A stretch of 64,000 nt of DNA, from the NCBI RefSeq assembly GCF_034931005.1, contig NZ_JAYGIN010000026.1, positions 1-64,000 on the forward strand. Reading direction: 5' to 3'. The notes below the pieces were generated by a model, which saw nothing but the letters and a program-made list of their open reading frames with translations, made no database searches and was not told the origin of the DNA. A program made the translations under genes and the position numbers. Below are positions 16,178-25,784 of the stretch, in pieces; positions within the stretch are counted from its first letter, which is position 1; each line of letters starts with the position of its first letter. The stretch comes from Arcicella sp034931005. Its GTDB lineage: Bacteria > Bacteroidota > Bacteroidia > Cytophagales > Spirosomataceae.

Positions 16178-19100
16178 ATGAAACACTTCGCCAATCTAAA
16201 TCTCAGAAGCGTGCTTCTGGTTCTTTTTTCTTTGCTGTTATTTTCAATTTCTGAAAAAACTTACTCCCAAACTTTAATTGCAGGATGGGATTTTCAAACA
16301 TCTCCTGGTACTGCTGTCTTAGCATCTCCTAATACGCCTAAATTATATAGTGCCAATGTTGGTTCTGGAACACTATATCTTGATGGAACTAATAATTCAA
16401 GTTCATGGGTTACAGCAGAATTAAATGCGTTTGGAGGAACTGCACTCAATGCGGGTGCGTCAACGGGATTAAGCACCACTACAACGTCGCCTGCATCTTT
16501 AGCTATTCTCGGTGGAGCTGCAACTCCAACGGCTAATGGAAAAAGCATAATATTTAAGGTAAATATGACTGGGTATCAAAATTTGGTAATTTCTTATGCA
16601 ACTCAAAAAACTTCAACGGGTTTTAATACACAAGTATGGGAATACAGCACAAATGGTACTTCATGGTCTTCTATTGGTACAATTAGTACAATTCCTTCAT
16701 CTTTTGCCACTCAAACCCTATCTACTGTAACAGGCTTAAACAGTGCTGTCAATGCGTATGTTAGACTAACAGTAACAGGTGCAACTAATACCTCTGGTAA
16801 TAATAGATTAGATAATATTCAATTCAACGCAACATTAATCCCTGTCCCAACACTTACAAGTTCCTCAACCTCTCTAACAAATCTAAGTTACGTTGAAAGC
16901 AATGGCCCATCAGCAGAGCAATCATATACATTATCAGGTAGTGTGTTAAATCCTGCTTCAGATACCATCAAAATATTTGCTCCATCTAATTTCGAGATTT
17001 CAAAAACATCAGGAAGTGGATTTAAAGATTCCTTAAACGTATTATATTCTGGTAGTGCCTTCGCATCAACAACCATTTATACACGCCTTAAAACTGGTTT
17101 GACAGAAAACACATACAGTGGAAACATCACTCATAGTGGTGGTGGAGTTGCAAGTCCTCCAAGTGTTGCTTTATCAGGTTCTGTAACCACAGTTCCACCG
17201 CCAGTAGTTACCACAACTGGTACTTTAACTACATTTTCAACATTTGTAGGAAATCCTGTTACGCCTCAATCATATACCGTTTCAGGTACAAATTTGGTTA
17301 GTGATATTACAATTACGGCTCCTGCTGGATTTGAAATTAAAACGGGTGCAAATGCCTATGCTTCATCATTAATTTTACCACAATCAAGCGGAAGTGTTGC
17401 AACTACAACGATTGATGTAAGATTGATAAACACAACAGCAGGAACATTCTCTGGAAATATTACTCATACTACTACAAATCTTACGCCTTCTCCAACTGTT
17501 GCAGTAAGTGGAACGGTTACTGTTGCTTGTACTACTCCCACTAATATATCTGTGGTTCGTGCGTCTATTCCAGAACAAGGAACATTTCCTGCGACGGGCG
17601 TAACGGCAACACCTGCAACGGTCGCAGGACGTGTAACTGCTATTTTTGGAACTAATAAGTTTTACGTTCAAGATACAACAGGTGGACTTGCCATTTTTTC
17701 TACTGCCAGCGGAGGAGTTGTAGCCGCTAATGGTATTGCTTTAGGGGATTCGGTGAAAGTAACTGGCGGTATGGCTCGCTTTAATGGTGAAGCTGAATTT
17801 AATAGTGCCACTTGTGTTAATAAAATAACAGGTAATGGAGCAATAACAACTCCTCCTGCCATTATTTTTGATGCAAACAATCCGCCAACAGGGATTAATC
17901 TACCTACATTTTTAGCAGACAATGAGGGTAAATTGGTAAAAATTATTAGTACAAATATCAACGTTACAGGAACTTTTGCCTCAAATACAAATTACTCCAT
18001 TACTGCTTGTAACTCACAAGGAGAAGCAGAAATTAGAGTTGATGCGACCGCTACAACCATCCCAACTCAAAATATTCCCACAGTTACTCAAGACATTACA
18101 GGGGTAATTGGACATTATATTAATGCTTCGGCAACGGTTAATATTTTACAATTATTCCCAAGAACAATTGCTGATTTAGGAAACAGTGCCATTACTTGTG
18201 TTACGCCTGTACCAAGTCCGAGTGCAAGTTGTGGAGCAATTGCTTCAACGGCCGTACCTGTTGACTCGACTCTTGATATTACAACATGGAATGTAGAATG
18301 GTTAGGAAATACAACGACTTCTCCAAGTGCGTTAGGGCCAACAAACGATACCCAACAAATGACTAATGTCATTACGGTTTTGAATACTTTAAAATCAGAT
18401 ATATTTTGTGTAGAAGAGGTTTGTGACCACAAACAATTTATTGCAAGAGTTGGTACTGACTTGCCAGAGTATGGTGTGGTATGCCAAACAAAATATTACT
18501 CTCACTTTTTTGACTCGCCAGAAACAAATAGTGCAACTTCATTTGGACAAAAGGTATGTTTCTTGTACAAAAAAAGTATTGTAAGTTATGTTGATACATT
18601 ATCGCTTTTAGCAAGTCAATATGGATATAATGCTACACCAGTGGCAACTCCTTATCCAAACAATTGGGCATCTGGACGTTTACCATATATGTTTGTTGCA
18701 GATATTACTTTAAATGGACTTACGAAAAGAATCAATTTTGTAGGACTTCATGCTAAATCGGGTTCAGATGCAGCAAGTTATAACAGAAGGAAGCAAGACG
18801 TAATTGACCTAAAGGCTGAATTAGATACAAATTATCCAAGTGCTAATATCATGATGTTGGGAGATTATAATGATGATTTGGATGGTTCAATTTATGTAGG
18901 ACAAACTTCTACGTATGGTAATTTCGTTTCAGATAATACAAACTACGTTCAAGTATCAAAGGCATTAAGTGATTGTGCCGTTTCAAGTACAGCTTCTTAT
19001 GCTGATATCATTGACCACATTATGGTTTCAAACGAATTCGGAGTAATTCCAGCAACGGGTTCAAACCCTGCTCCATCAACGTCAGGCATTTATTACTTAG

Positions 19101-19417
19101 AAAAAACAGTAAACGTTTCAAGACCAATCAATTATGTGGCAGGATATACATCAACCACATCAGACCATTATCCTGTTAATGCTCGCTTTAGATTTGGCTT
19201 GCCTCCAGTAGCTCCAGCGACCATCACAAGTGTATCAACAGGAAACTGGTCATCGCCAAGCACTTGGGATTGTAACTGTGTGCCAACTGCGGCAAGTGAT
19301 GTAATTGTGGATACCGCTCATACCGTAACTGTTGATGTAGCTTCACAAGCCAAAACGCTTAATTTAAAAGGAACACTCAATTGGGCTGCTACTTTTACAT
19401 TATCTTTAGGAATGTAA
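16178..19417 (+). CDS. Large secreted multidomain nuclease
   Basis: A 1079-aa exported protein (ATG 16178; signal peptide ending SEKTYSQ). Order of domains: a beta-sandwich opening (LIAGWDFQTSPGT, residues 30-220), two Ig-like repeats (SYTLSGSVLNPASDT; SYTVSGTNLVSD), an OB-fold region (ATVAGRVTAIFGTNKFYVQD, about 460-640), then an endonuclease/exonuclease/phosphatase domain with TTWNVEWLGN, FCVEEVCD, GLHAKSG, MLGDYNDD, IIDHIMVSNEF and SDHYPVNARF, all catalytic elements of the family. The C-terminal 60 residues (TGNWSSPSTWDCNCVPTAA) form a short extra domain. I see no clear T9SS sorting domain. Likely an extracellular nuclease for nutrient or biofilm DNA use. Confidence 0.85.
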   Translation: MKHFANLNLRSVLLVLFSLLLFSISEKTYSQTLIAGWDFQTSPGTAVLASPNTPKLYSANVGSGTLYLDGTNNSSSWVTAELNAFGGTALNAGASTGLSTTTTSPASLAILGGAATPTANGKSIIFKVNMTGYQNLVISYATQKTSTGFNTQVWEYSTNGTSWSSIGTISTIPSSFATQTLSTVTGLNSAVNAYVRLTVTGATNTSGNNRLDNIQFNATLIPVPTLTSSSTSLTNLSYVESNGPSAEQSYTLSGSVLNPASDTIKIFAPSNFEISKTSGSGFKDSLNVLYSGSAFASTTIYTRLKTGLTENTYSGNITHSGGGVASPPSVALSGSVTTVPPPVVTTTGTLTTFSTFVGNPVTPQSYTVSGTNLVSDITITAPAGFEIKTGANAYASSLILPQSSGSVATTTIDVRLINTTAGTFSGNITHTTTNLTPSPTVAVSGTVTVACTTPTNISVVRASIPEQGTFPATGVTATPATVAGRVTAIFGTNKFYVQDTTGGLAIFSTASGGVVAANGIALGDSVKVTGGMARFNGEAEFNSATCVNKITGNGAITTPPAIIFDANNPPTGINLPTFLADNEGKLVKIISTNINVTGTFASNTNYSITACNSQGEAEIRVDATATTIPTQNIPTVTQDITGVIGHYINASATVNILQLFPRTIADLGNSAITCVTPVPSPSASCGAIASTAVPVDSTLDITTWNVEWLGNTTTSPSALGPTNDTQQMTNVITVLNTLKSDIFCVEEVCDHKQFIARVGTDLPEYGVVCQTKYYSHFFDSPETNSATSFGQKVCFLYKKSIVSYVDTLSLLASQYGYNATPVATPYPNNWASGRLPYMFVADITLNGLTKRINFVGLHAKSGSDAASYNRRKQDVIDLKAELDTNYPSANIMMLGDYNDDLDGSIYVGQTSTYGNFVSDNTNYVQVSKALSDCAVSSTASYADIIDHIMVSNEFGVIPATGSNPAPSTSGIYYLEKTVNVSRPINYVAGYTSTTSDHYPVNARFRFGLPPVAPATITSVSTGNWSSPSTWDCNCVPTAASDVIVDTAHTVTVDVASQAKTLNLKGTLNWAATFTLSLGM

Positions 19418-19433
19418 TAATCCATAAATACTT

Positions 19434-19475
19434 AAACAAAAAGGTTCAAACGGTCTCGTTTGAACCTTTTTGTTT
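19434..19475. terminator. Strong terminator after the nuclease gene
   Basis: Perfect 19-base arms (19434-19452 and 19457-19475) with a four-base loop and flanking A/T runs. Its right edge contains the TTTG (19473-19476) that serves as the -33 of the next promoter. Confidence 0.88.
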
Positions 19476-19503
19476 GATAAATGACTGATTATTTGTAGGT
19501 TTG
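19473..19503 (+). promoter_or_regulatory. Consensus Bacteroidota promoter of the histidine kinase gene
   Basis: TTTG (19473-19476), 19-base spacer, TAGGTTTG (19496-19503). It predicts a transcription start near 19510 and so rules out the in-frame GTG at 19506 in favour of the ATG at 19527. Confidence 0.8.
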
Positions 19504-19526
19504 AGGTGAATCCCAAGATAAATTTC

Positions 19527-21404
19527 ATGAGAACGATTGTCAAAATACTTACCCCAAATTTTCAAATTCATACTATTACTCAAAGAAGTTTCTTTACTTT
19601 CCTTCTATTGAATTGTATCTGTTTAATGGGATTTTCTCAACGAAAAATCTTGATGCAAGACCCCAATGAAGCCCAATTAATCGGGCGACAAATTGAGGTT
19701 TTTGAGGACAAAACTGCTTCACTGACTTTTGAGGAAGTCAGTAAACGCTCTGATATTGATGCTCGGTTTACACAAAGTATTCAACTCAATCCTAATTTTG
19801 GCATTACTTCGTCAGTCATTTGGGCAAGATTTACACTCCAAAACAAGTCTTCTCAAAAACTCTATCTTGAAATTTCCGAGCCAGTCATTGATAGTATTGA
19901 TGTTTTCAGAATTGATGTCAACAACAAAATCACTCATAAAAAAGCGGGAGTTTTTGTACCCGTTTCAAAACGAGATTTCCATACTAATTTTTATTTATTC
20001 GACCTCAACCTCAACTCTGAGCAAACCTGTACTTATTACATTCGTTTTCAAAATTCATTGCCATTATTATTTCCGATAAGGATTGCACCACTAAAAGTTT
20101 ATTTTGAAGACAACCACTCAAAAGACTTAATGCAGGGCATTTATTTGGGTTTAATGCTGGTCATGGCAATTTTCAACTTCTTTATTTACTGGACAGTTCG
20201 TAGCAAAGAATACCTCTATTATGTATTTTATGTGCTTTCGTTCGCTTGTTTTTTTGCTTATAATAAAGGTATTTCACACGAATTTGTTTGGAATAATGCC
20301 CTATGGTTTAATCGTTTTACGCCCATTTTCATCTCTTCTGGAGTTATTTTTGGGGTATTGTTTGCCAATAGTTTCTTGGACGTAAACCGTTATTTACCCA
20401 TTGCTCTAAAAATTTCAAAAATACTTATCAGCCTAATTATTATCTGTTTAGTATCTTATTGGTTTGGCTTAGGTGCATTAAGCATCACGATGTTACACTT
20501 ATTTGCCTTCCTAACAGTGATTTACGTACTCATGATTGCCACATTTGTATGGTTGGAAGGCTCTCAATCTGCCTTATTTTTCTTGATTGCATGGTCTGTA
20601 TTTTTGGTAAGTGCTTTAATTTTTATCATGCAATTATCTAATATTTTACCAAGTGATAATTTTACGAGAAATGCACTACAAGTAGGTTCAGCCTTAGAAG
20701 TAGTCTTACTTTCTTTTGCTTTGGCATACAGAATCAATTCTGACCGAAAAGAAAAAGAACAATATCAAGCTGAGGTAATCCGACAATTACAAACCAATGA
20801 ACAGATGCGAAATCGTATTGCCCGAGATTTGCACGACGATATTGGTTCAACCTTGAGCAGTATCGGCATTTTGAGCCAAGTAGTTGAAAATCAAATGGGT
20901 GAAAACTCAAACTCTGTCAAAGAAATGGTGCGACGTATTGGAGAAAGTTCACAAAAAGTACAACGTTCATTGAGTGACATTGTCTGGACGACCAAACAAA
21001 CCGAAGATAATTTTGATAACGTTTTGGTGAAAATGAAAGAATTTACTTCCGAAATGTTAGAAATGAAAGACATTTTTTACACTTTCAATACCGACTCCCT
21101 ACCCAACGTAAAACTCTCACCCTCAAAACAATACAATTTTTATTTGATATTTAAAGAGGCAATAAATAACATCGTAAAATACTCAAATGCAGATGAAGTG
21201 ACGATTGAAATCAACCGTCACGAAGAAAGTCTAATTTTAACTATTATTGATAACGGAATTGGTTTTGATGAAAAAAATATCAAATCGGGAAATGGCTTAG
21301 GAAATATGCGTAAAAGGGCAGAAAGTCTTAGCGGAGAAATCAAAATTGACTCAAAAAGTCAGGAAGGAACACAGGTTAGATTAACAATCCCAGTATCACA
21401 ATAA
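19527..21404 (+). CDS. 7TM-DISM sensor histidine kinase
   Basis: A 625-aa sensor kinase. After a signal sequence (FFTFLLLNCICLMGFSQ) comes a periplasmic 7TMR-DISMED2-type beta-sandwich (ITSSVIWARFTLQNKSSQKLYLEI), then seven membrane helices (about 205-395), a short coiled linker, a HisKA_3 dimerisation helix with the phospho-acceptor His in RIARDLHDDIGSTLSSIG, and a HATPase with NIVKYSNADEV (N box), DNGIGFD (G1) and GNGLGNM (G2). It is of the NarL-partner type, yet no response regulator gene is adjacent, so it is an orphan kinase. The ligand, probably a carbohydrate-like extracellular molecule as for other DISMED2 domains, is not known. Confidence 0.9.
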   Translation: MRTIVKILTPNFQIHTITQRSFFTFLLLNCICLMGFSQRKILMQDPNEAQLIGRQIEVFEDKTASLTFEEVSKRSDIDARFTQSIQLNPNFGITSSVIWARFTLQNKSSQKLYLEISEPVIDSIDVFRIDVNNKITHKKAGVFVPVSKRDFHTNFYLFDLNLNSEQTCTYYIRFQNSLPLLFPIRIAPLKVYFEDNHSKDLMQGIYLGLMLVMAIFNFFIYWTVRSKEYLYYVFYVLSFACFFAYNKGISHEFVWNNALWFNRFTPIFISSGVIFGVLFANSFLDVNRYLPIALKISKILISLIIICLVSYWFGLGALSITMLHLFAFLTVIYVLMIATFVWLEGSQSALFFLIAWSVFLVSALIFIMQLSNILPSDNFTRNALQVGSALEVVLLSFALAYRINSDRKEKEQYQAEVIRQLQTNEQMRNRIARDLHDDIGSTLSSIGILSQVVENQMGENSNSVKEMVRRIGESSQKVQRSLSDIVWTTKQTEDNFDNVLVKMKEFTSEMLEMKDIFYTFNTDSLPNVKLSPSKQYNFYLIFKEAINNIVKYSNADEVTIEINRHEESLILTIIDNGIGFDEKNIKSGNGLGNMRKRAESLSGEIKIDSKSQEGTQVRLTIPVSQ

Positions 21405-21756
21405 AAAACAGAATTGTATTTTTATCATTTCAGCCCGAAAAAACTAATCTTAAATCCAAATACTAACGTTTATACAATGGCTATTAAGTATTGATTTACA
21501 ATAACTTAACCCCTCTAACGATAAATACTTAATCTTAATTATTTCTTCATTATTTTTTCCATCAAATAGTATTTTTCTAAGATAATCTCCGTACCTTTGC
21601 ACCCTAAAATCTAAGAATTTGAAAATGTACCAAATTTGAAAATTTTAAATTTTTATGACATTAACTCGGTCGTTGAAATAATGATGAGTTGGCAGTCTGA
21701 TAATTTTTGAATTTCATTTTCAAATTACCGAATTTTCAAATATTCAAATTGAAATC
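21405..21756. other. Leader and promoter region of typA
   Basis: 352 AT-rich bases. TACCTTTG at 21592-21599 matches the -7 consensus; a -33 TTG is not evident. This would give a leader of about 150 bases containing repeated TTTGAA/TTCAAA half-sites (around 21640-21750) that can form weak hairpins. No gene or known riboswitch was recognised. Confidence 0.45.
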
Positions 21757-23571
21757 ATGCAAAGTATTCGTAACATCGCCATTATTGCTCACGTTGACCA
21801 CGGTAAAACTACCCTTGTCGATAAAATCATCCACGCTTCAAAGTTATTTCGTGATAACCAAGAATTCGGAGATTTAATCCTTGACAACAACGATTTAGAG
21901 CGTGAACGTGGCATCACAATCGTTTCAAAAAACGTGTCTGTTCGCTATAAAGGCGTAAAAATTAATATCATTGATACACCTGGTCACTCCGACTTTGGCG
22001 GTGAGGTAGAAAGAGTTTTAAAATTAGCTGATGGTGTTTGTCTTTTAGTCGATGCTTTTGAAGGCCCAATGCCTCAAACTCGTTTCGTATTAGGGAAAGC
22101 ACTTGATTTAGGCTTAAAACCTATCGTAGTTATCAATAAAGTTGACAAAGAAAACTGTCGTCCTGACGAAGTACATGAGCAAGTTTTTGACTTAATGTTC
22201 AACTTAGGAGCAACTGAAGACCAATTAGATTTCCAAACACTTTACGGTTCATCTAAACAAGGATGGATGAGTACAGACTGGAAACGTCAGACTGAAGATA
22301 TTACTGAATTATTAGACGTAATCATCGCAAGCATTCCTCCAGCACCAGTAAACGAAGGAATTCCACAAATGCAGATTACTTCTTTAGATTATTCTTCTTT
22401 CGTGGGTCGTATCGCTATCGGTCGTGTACACAGAGGAACTTTCAAAGAAGGAATGCAAGTTGCTTTGATGAAAGCTGACGGCTCTGTAAAAAGAATGAAA
22501 ATCAAAGAACTTCAAGTATTTGAAGGTCTTGGAAGAGCAAAAGTATCAGAAGTTTCTTCTGGTGAAATTTGTGCAATGACAGGTATCGAAGATTTCGAAA
22601 TTGGTGATACTGTTACTGACTACGAAAATCCAGAAGCATTACCAAGAATCTCGATTGATGAGCCAACAATGAATATGTTGTTTACCATCAACAACTCTCC
22701 ATTCTTTGGTAAAGAAGGTAAATTTGTAACATCTCGTCACTTACGTGACCGTTTGTTCAAAGAAACTGAGAAAAACTTAGCATTGAAAGTAGTTACAACA
22801 GGTTCTGAAGATAAATTCTTAGTATTTGGTCGTGGTATTCTTCACTTGTCGGTTTTAATCGAAACGATGCGTCGTGAAGGTTATGAATTACAAGTTGGTC
22901 AGCCTCAAGTAATTTTCAAAGAAGGTGAAAACGGCGAACGTTTAGAGCCAGTTGAAATCTTGGTAGTTGACGTTCCTGAAGAATCAGCAGGTAAAGTAAT
23001 TGAATTAGCTACACAAGGAAAAGGAGAATTGTTGATTATGGAACCAAAAGGTGACTTACAACACTTAGAATTCAACATTCCTTCACGTGGTTTGATTGGT
23101 ATGCGTTCAAAAGTATTGACTGCGACTTTCGGAGAAGCTATCATGGCTCACCGTTTCAAAGCTTACGAACCATACAAAGGAGTAATTGCTGGACGTATCA
23201 ACGGTTCATTGATTTCAATGAACTCAGGTGCTGCCACTCCATATTCAATTGATAAATTGCAAGATAGAGGTGTATTCTTTATTGACCCTAACGAAGAAGT
23301 TTATACAGGTATGGTAATTGGTGAACACAATCGCCAAAATGATATCGAAGTAAACGTTCAAACAGCGAAGCAATTAACCAACATGCGTGCATCAGGTACT
23401 GATAACAACGTAAGAATTGCTCCAAAATTGAACTTCTCTTTAGAAGAATCAATGGAATATATCCAAAAAGATGAGTATTTAGAAATCACTCCAAAATCTA
23501 TCCGTATCCGTAAAATTTACCTTGACTCAGGCGAGCGTAAACGTGCAGAACAGAAGAAAGAGATGGTTTAA
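21757..23571 (+). CDS. typA: Translational GTPase TypA/BipA
   Basis: Ribosome-associated GTPase that aids large-subunit assembly and stress or cold adaptation. The 604-aa length is standard. G domain: AHVDHGKTT (G1), RERGITIVSKN (G2), DTPGHSDFGGEV (G3), NKVDKENCRP (G4). Then the EF-Tu domain 2, EF-G-like domains III and V (SRGLIGMRSKVLTATFGEAIM) and the TypA-specific C-terminal part (RASGTDNNVRIAPKLNFSLEESMEYI). Codon use is more biased than in its neighbours, as expected for a well-expressed gene. Confidence 0.97.
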   Translation: MQSIRNIAIIAHVDHGKTTLVDKIIHASKLFRDNQEFGDLILDNNDLERERGITIVSKNVSVRYKGVKINIIDTPGHSDFGGEVERVLKLADGVCLLVDAFEGPMPQTRFVLGKALDLGLKPIVVINKVDKENCRPDEVHEQVFDLMFNLGATEDQLDFQTLYGSSKQGWMSTDWKRQTEDITELLDVIIASIPPAPVNEGIPQMQITSLDYSSFVGRIAIGRVHRGTFKEGMQVALMKADGSVKRMKIKELQVFEGLGRAKVSEVSSGEICAMTGIEDFEIGDTVTDYENPEALPRISIDEPTMNMLFTINNSPFFGKEGKFVTSRHLRDRLFKETEKNLALKVVTTGSEDKFLVFGRGILHLSVLIETMRREGYELQVGQPQVIFKEGENGERLEPVEILVVDVPEESAGKVIELATQGKGELLIMEPKGDLQHLEFNIPSRGLIGMRSKVLTATFGEAIMAHRFKAYEPYKGVIAGRINGSLISMNSGAATPYSIDKLQDRGVFFIDPNEEVYTGMVIGEHNRQNDIEVNVQTAKQLTNMRASGTDNNVRIAPKLNFSLEESMEYIQKDEYLEITPKSIRIRKIYLDSGERKRAEQKKEMV

Positions 23572-23574
23572 AAA

Positions 23575-23631
23575 AGTTATTAGGAATTGGGTGATTTGTT
23601 TTAAAACTAAGACCTAAAATCCAATAACTAT
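23575..23631. repeat. Heptad repeat pair after typA
   Basis: AGTTATT, AGGAATT, GGGTGAT (23575-23595) and, after a T-rich centre, AAACTAA, GACCTAA, AATCCAA, TAACTAT (23604-23631). G/T-rich first, A/C-rich second: an imperfect heptad hairpin starting three bases after the stop codon. Confidence 0.65.
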
Positions 23632-23639
23632 ACCCTCAA

Positions 23640-23674
23640 AACAAAAGCCTTCGCCTTGTGTGAAGGCTTTTGTT
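23640..23674. terminator. Terminator of typA
   Basis: Stem AACAAAAGCCTTC (23640-23652) with GAAGGCTTTTGTT (23662-23674), nine-base loop, 68 bases after the typA stop and behind the heptad hairpin. Confidence 0.8.
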
Positions 23675-23751
23675 GTTTATGTCATATCCTTTCTATTTTG
23701 GGAATCTTCCAAAAAATGCTAATATTGTACTAAATTAAAACATCCAAAACG

Positions 23752-23955
23752 ATGACAAAGCCACTCACAAACGTTCAAGTGGAGCTTTTAAATACTTTTG
23801 CTTATCAACTCCCCGATGATGAACTTCAAGAGTTAAAGCAAACGCTAACACTCTTTTTTGCTCGTCGAATTAGAAAGAGAACCGATGCCATTTGGAATGA
23901 AAAAGGATACACCTCAGAAACAATGAATAACTGGCTGAATGAAGAAAACCAATAG
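23752..23955 (+). CDS. Probable antitoxin of a PIN toxin
   Basis: A 67-aa protein whose last 17 bases overlap the PIN toxin gene, the usual arrangement of type II antitoxins. It has an amphipathic helical middle (DDELQELKQTLTLFFARRIRKRTDAIW) and an acidic C-terminal tail (NNWLNEENQ) that could wrap the toxin. I do not recognise a standard DNA-binding fold; the assignment rests mainly on size, overlap and neighbour. Confidence 0.75.
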   Translation: MTKPLTNVQVELLNTFAYQLPDDELQELKQTLTLFFARRIRKRTDAIWNEKGYTSETMNNWLNEENQ

Positions 23956-24373
23956 AATTAGAGTGGTCTTAGATACTAATGTTTTTTTAGTATCATTAGC
24001 TCCGCAATCTCCCTACGCATTTATATTTGATGCACTTCTTGAACAGTCCTTTGAGTTAGTAGTTAGCACTGATATTTTAGCAGAATATGATGAAATCATT
24101 TCAAAACGCTATGATAAGCAAATCACAAATGATGTATTTGAATTATTACTTCATTTAGAAAATGTTCATCAACAAACGGTATATTATCAATGGAATTTAA
24201 TAGAATCTGACCCTGACGACAATAAATTTGTTGATATTTTTGTGGCTTCACAGGCAGATTTTCTGGTTACTAACGACCGTCACTTCAATATTCTACAAAA
24301 TATACCCTTTCCTCCCGTCAACCTTATCAAAGCCGAAGTATTTTTAAGTTTGCTAAAAAATAGAATGGCTTAA
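23939..24373 (+). CDS. PIN-domain toxin (COG1569-type)
   Basis: A 144-aa PIN-domain ribonuclease toxin. Acidic active-site residues appear in order: VVLDTNVF, the Glu in DILAEYDEI, DPDDNKFVDIFVA and LVTNDRHF. COG1569 members form toxin-antitoxin pairs and cleave RNA. The gene overlaps its putative antitoxin by 17 bases (start ATG 23939), suggesting translational coupling. It sits directly upstream of ftsY with a short spacer. Confidence 0.87.
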   Translation: MKKTNRIRVVLDTNVFLVSLAPQSPYAFIFDALLEQSFELVVSTDILAEYDEIISKRYDKQITNDVFELLLHLENVHQQTVYYQWNLIESDPDDNKFVDIFVASQADFLVTNDRHFNILQNIPFPPVNLIKAEVFLSLLKNRMA

Positions 24374-24420
24374 TTCAAAACTAATTTGCTACAACTATGT
24401 CTGTATCAAATTAGTAAGTG

Positions 24421-24428
24421 TAAATTTG
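24421..24428 (+). promoter_or_regulatory. Candidate -7 element for ftsY
   Basis: TAAATTTG matches TAnnTTTG exactly, 37 bases before the ftsY ATG and after the PIN gene stop. The -33 position (around 24399) is not a clear TTG. Confidence 0.45.
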
Positions 24429-24464
24429 CAGATGATTATCATTGATAACAAATAAAGAACAAAC

Positions 24465-25439
24465 ATGGGATTATTTGATTTTTTTAAGAAAAAAGAAGTT
24501 TTAAATACAGAAGAGAAAGAAACGCTCGACAAAGGATTAGAAAAAACCAAAGAAGGGCTTTTCTCAAAATTGAGTCGGGCGGTAGTTGGAAAGTCTAAAG
24601 TAGATGAAGAGGTATTGGATGAATTAGAAGAAATTTTAATTTCGTCGGACGTGGGCGTGGATACAACCCTCAAAATTATTGAAAGAATTGAAGCTCGTGT
24701 AGCTCGTGATAAATTCGTGGACACAAAGGAGTTAGACAATATTCTTAGAGAAGAAATTGCTGAATTATTAGCCGAAAACAAATCGCAGGATATTACAAAT
24801 GCCTTCAAAATCACCGATGTAAAACCGTATGTAATTATGGTGGTGGGCGTAAATGGCGTTGGAAAAACAACAACGATTGGTAAATTAGCTTCGCAATTTC
24901 ATAAAGCTGGAAACAAAGTTATTTTGGGTGCAGGTGATACTTTCCGTGCGGCAGCAGTTGACCAATTGAAACTTTGGGGACAAAGAGTGGGCATTACCGT
25001 AATTGACCACGGCATGAATACGGACCCAGCCTCAGTTGCATTTGATGCCGTAAAACAAGCCGTTGAACAAAATGCCGATGTTGTAATTATTGACACCGCA
25101 GGACGTTTACACAACAAAGTAAACTTGATGAACGAGCTTTCTAAAATCAAACGAGTGATGCAAAAATTCTTACCCGATGCACCGCACGAAGTATTATTGG
25201 TTTTGGATGGTTCGACGGGGCAAAATGCCTTTATTCAAGCTCAAGAGTTTACAAAAACCACTGAAATTACGGCTTTGGCAATTACAAAATTGGACGGAAC
25301 GGCTAAAGGTGGCGTAGTTATCGGAATTTCAGACCAATTGAAAATTCCAGTAAAATATATCGGCGTTGGCGAGAAAATCGAAGATTTACAGGTTTTCAAT
25401 AAGAAAGAATTTGTGGATTCGTTGTTTAAGAGGAAATAG
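24465..25439 (+). CDS. ftsY: Signal recognition particle receptor FtsY
   Basis: SRP receptor GTPase that docks the ribosome-nascent chain-Ffh complex at SecYEG. The 324-aa form has a short N-terminal A region (MGLFDFFKKKEV) typical of Bacteroidota, an N domain (LDELEEILISSDVGVDTTLKI) and the NG GTPase motifs GVNGVGKTTTIGKLA (G1), DTFRAAAVDQL, DTAGRL (G3), TKLDGTAKGG (G4) and GVGEKIEDL. Intact and of normal length. Flanked by two toxin-antitoxin loci. Confidence 0.97.
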   Translation: MGLFDFFKKKEVLNTEEKETLDKGLEKTKEGLFSKLSRAVVGKSKVDEEVLDELEEILISSDVGVDTTLKIIERIEARVARDKFVDTKELDNILREEIAELLAENKSQDITNAFKITDVKPYVIMVVGVNGVGKTTTIGKLASQFHKAGNKVILGAGDTFRAAAVDQLKLWGQRVGITVIDHGMNTDPASVAFDAVKQAVEQNADVVIIDTAGRLHNKVNLMNELSKIKRVMQKFLPDAPHEVLLVLDGSTGQNAFIQAQEFTKTTEITALAITKLDGTAKGGVVIGISDQLKIPVKYIGVGEKIEDLQVFNKKEFVDSLFKRK

Positions 25440-25454
25440 ATAAATGCAAAAATT

Positions 25455-25784
25455 ATGTTCAATAAAGATGCCTTAATTCGAGACTTTAATCAGTTAATGG
25501 TTGAACATTACGCAGACCGTTTGGCAAAAATCATTTTATATGGTTCTTATGCCAGAGGTGATTTTCATGAAGAATCAGATATTGATTTTTTGGTATTATT
25601 GAATGATGAAAATGTATCAATAACAAGAGAAATTGGAGAAACAAATAATGAGCTTTTTGATTTATCATTGAAACATAACTTTATTCCAATTTCATCTTAT
25701 ATTGTTTCTAAAAACAGTTTTCAGACCTCAAATAAAGCCATTTTCAGGTTTATTAAAAAAGAAGGAATAACCGTTTATGAATGA
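25455..25784 (+). CDS. MNT-type nucleotidyltransferase (antitoxin-like)
   Basis: A 109-aa minimal nucleotidyltransferase with GSYARGDFHEESDIDFLVLL, where GSxARG and the DxD pair are the catalytic signature. In HEPN/MNT modules the MNT partner neutralises the HEPN ribonuclease, in characterised cases by AMPylating it. The gene overlaps the start of a HEPN gene by eight bases, but that gene is decayed (next entry), so this antitoxin appears to be an intact survivor. Confidence 0.88.
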   Translation: MFNKDALIRDFNQLMVEHYADRLAKIILYGSYARGDFHEESDIDFLVLLNDENVSITREIGETNNELFDLSLKHNFIPISSYIVSKNSFQTSNKAIFRFIKKEGITVYE

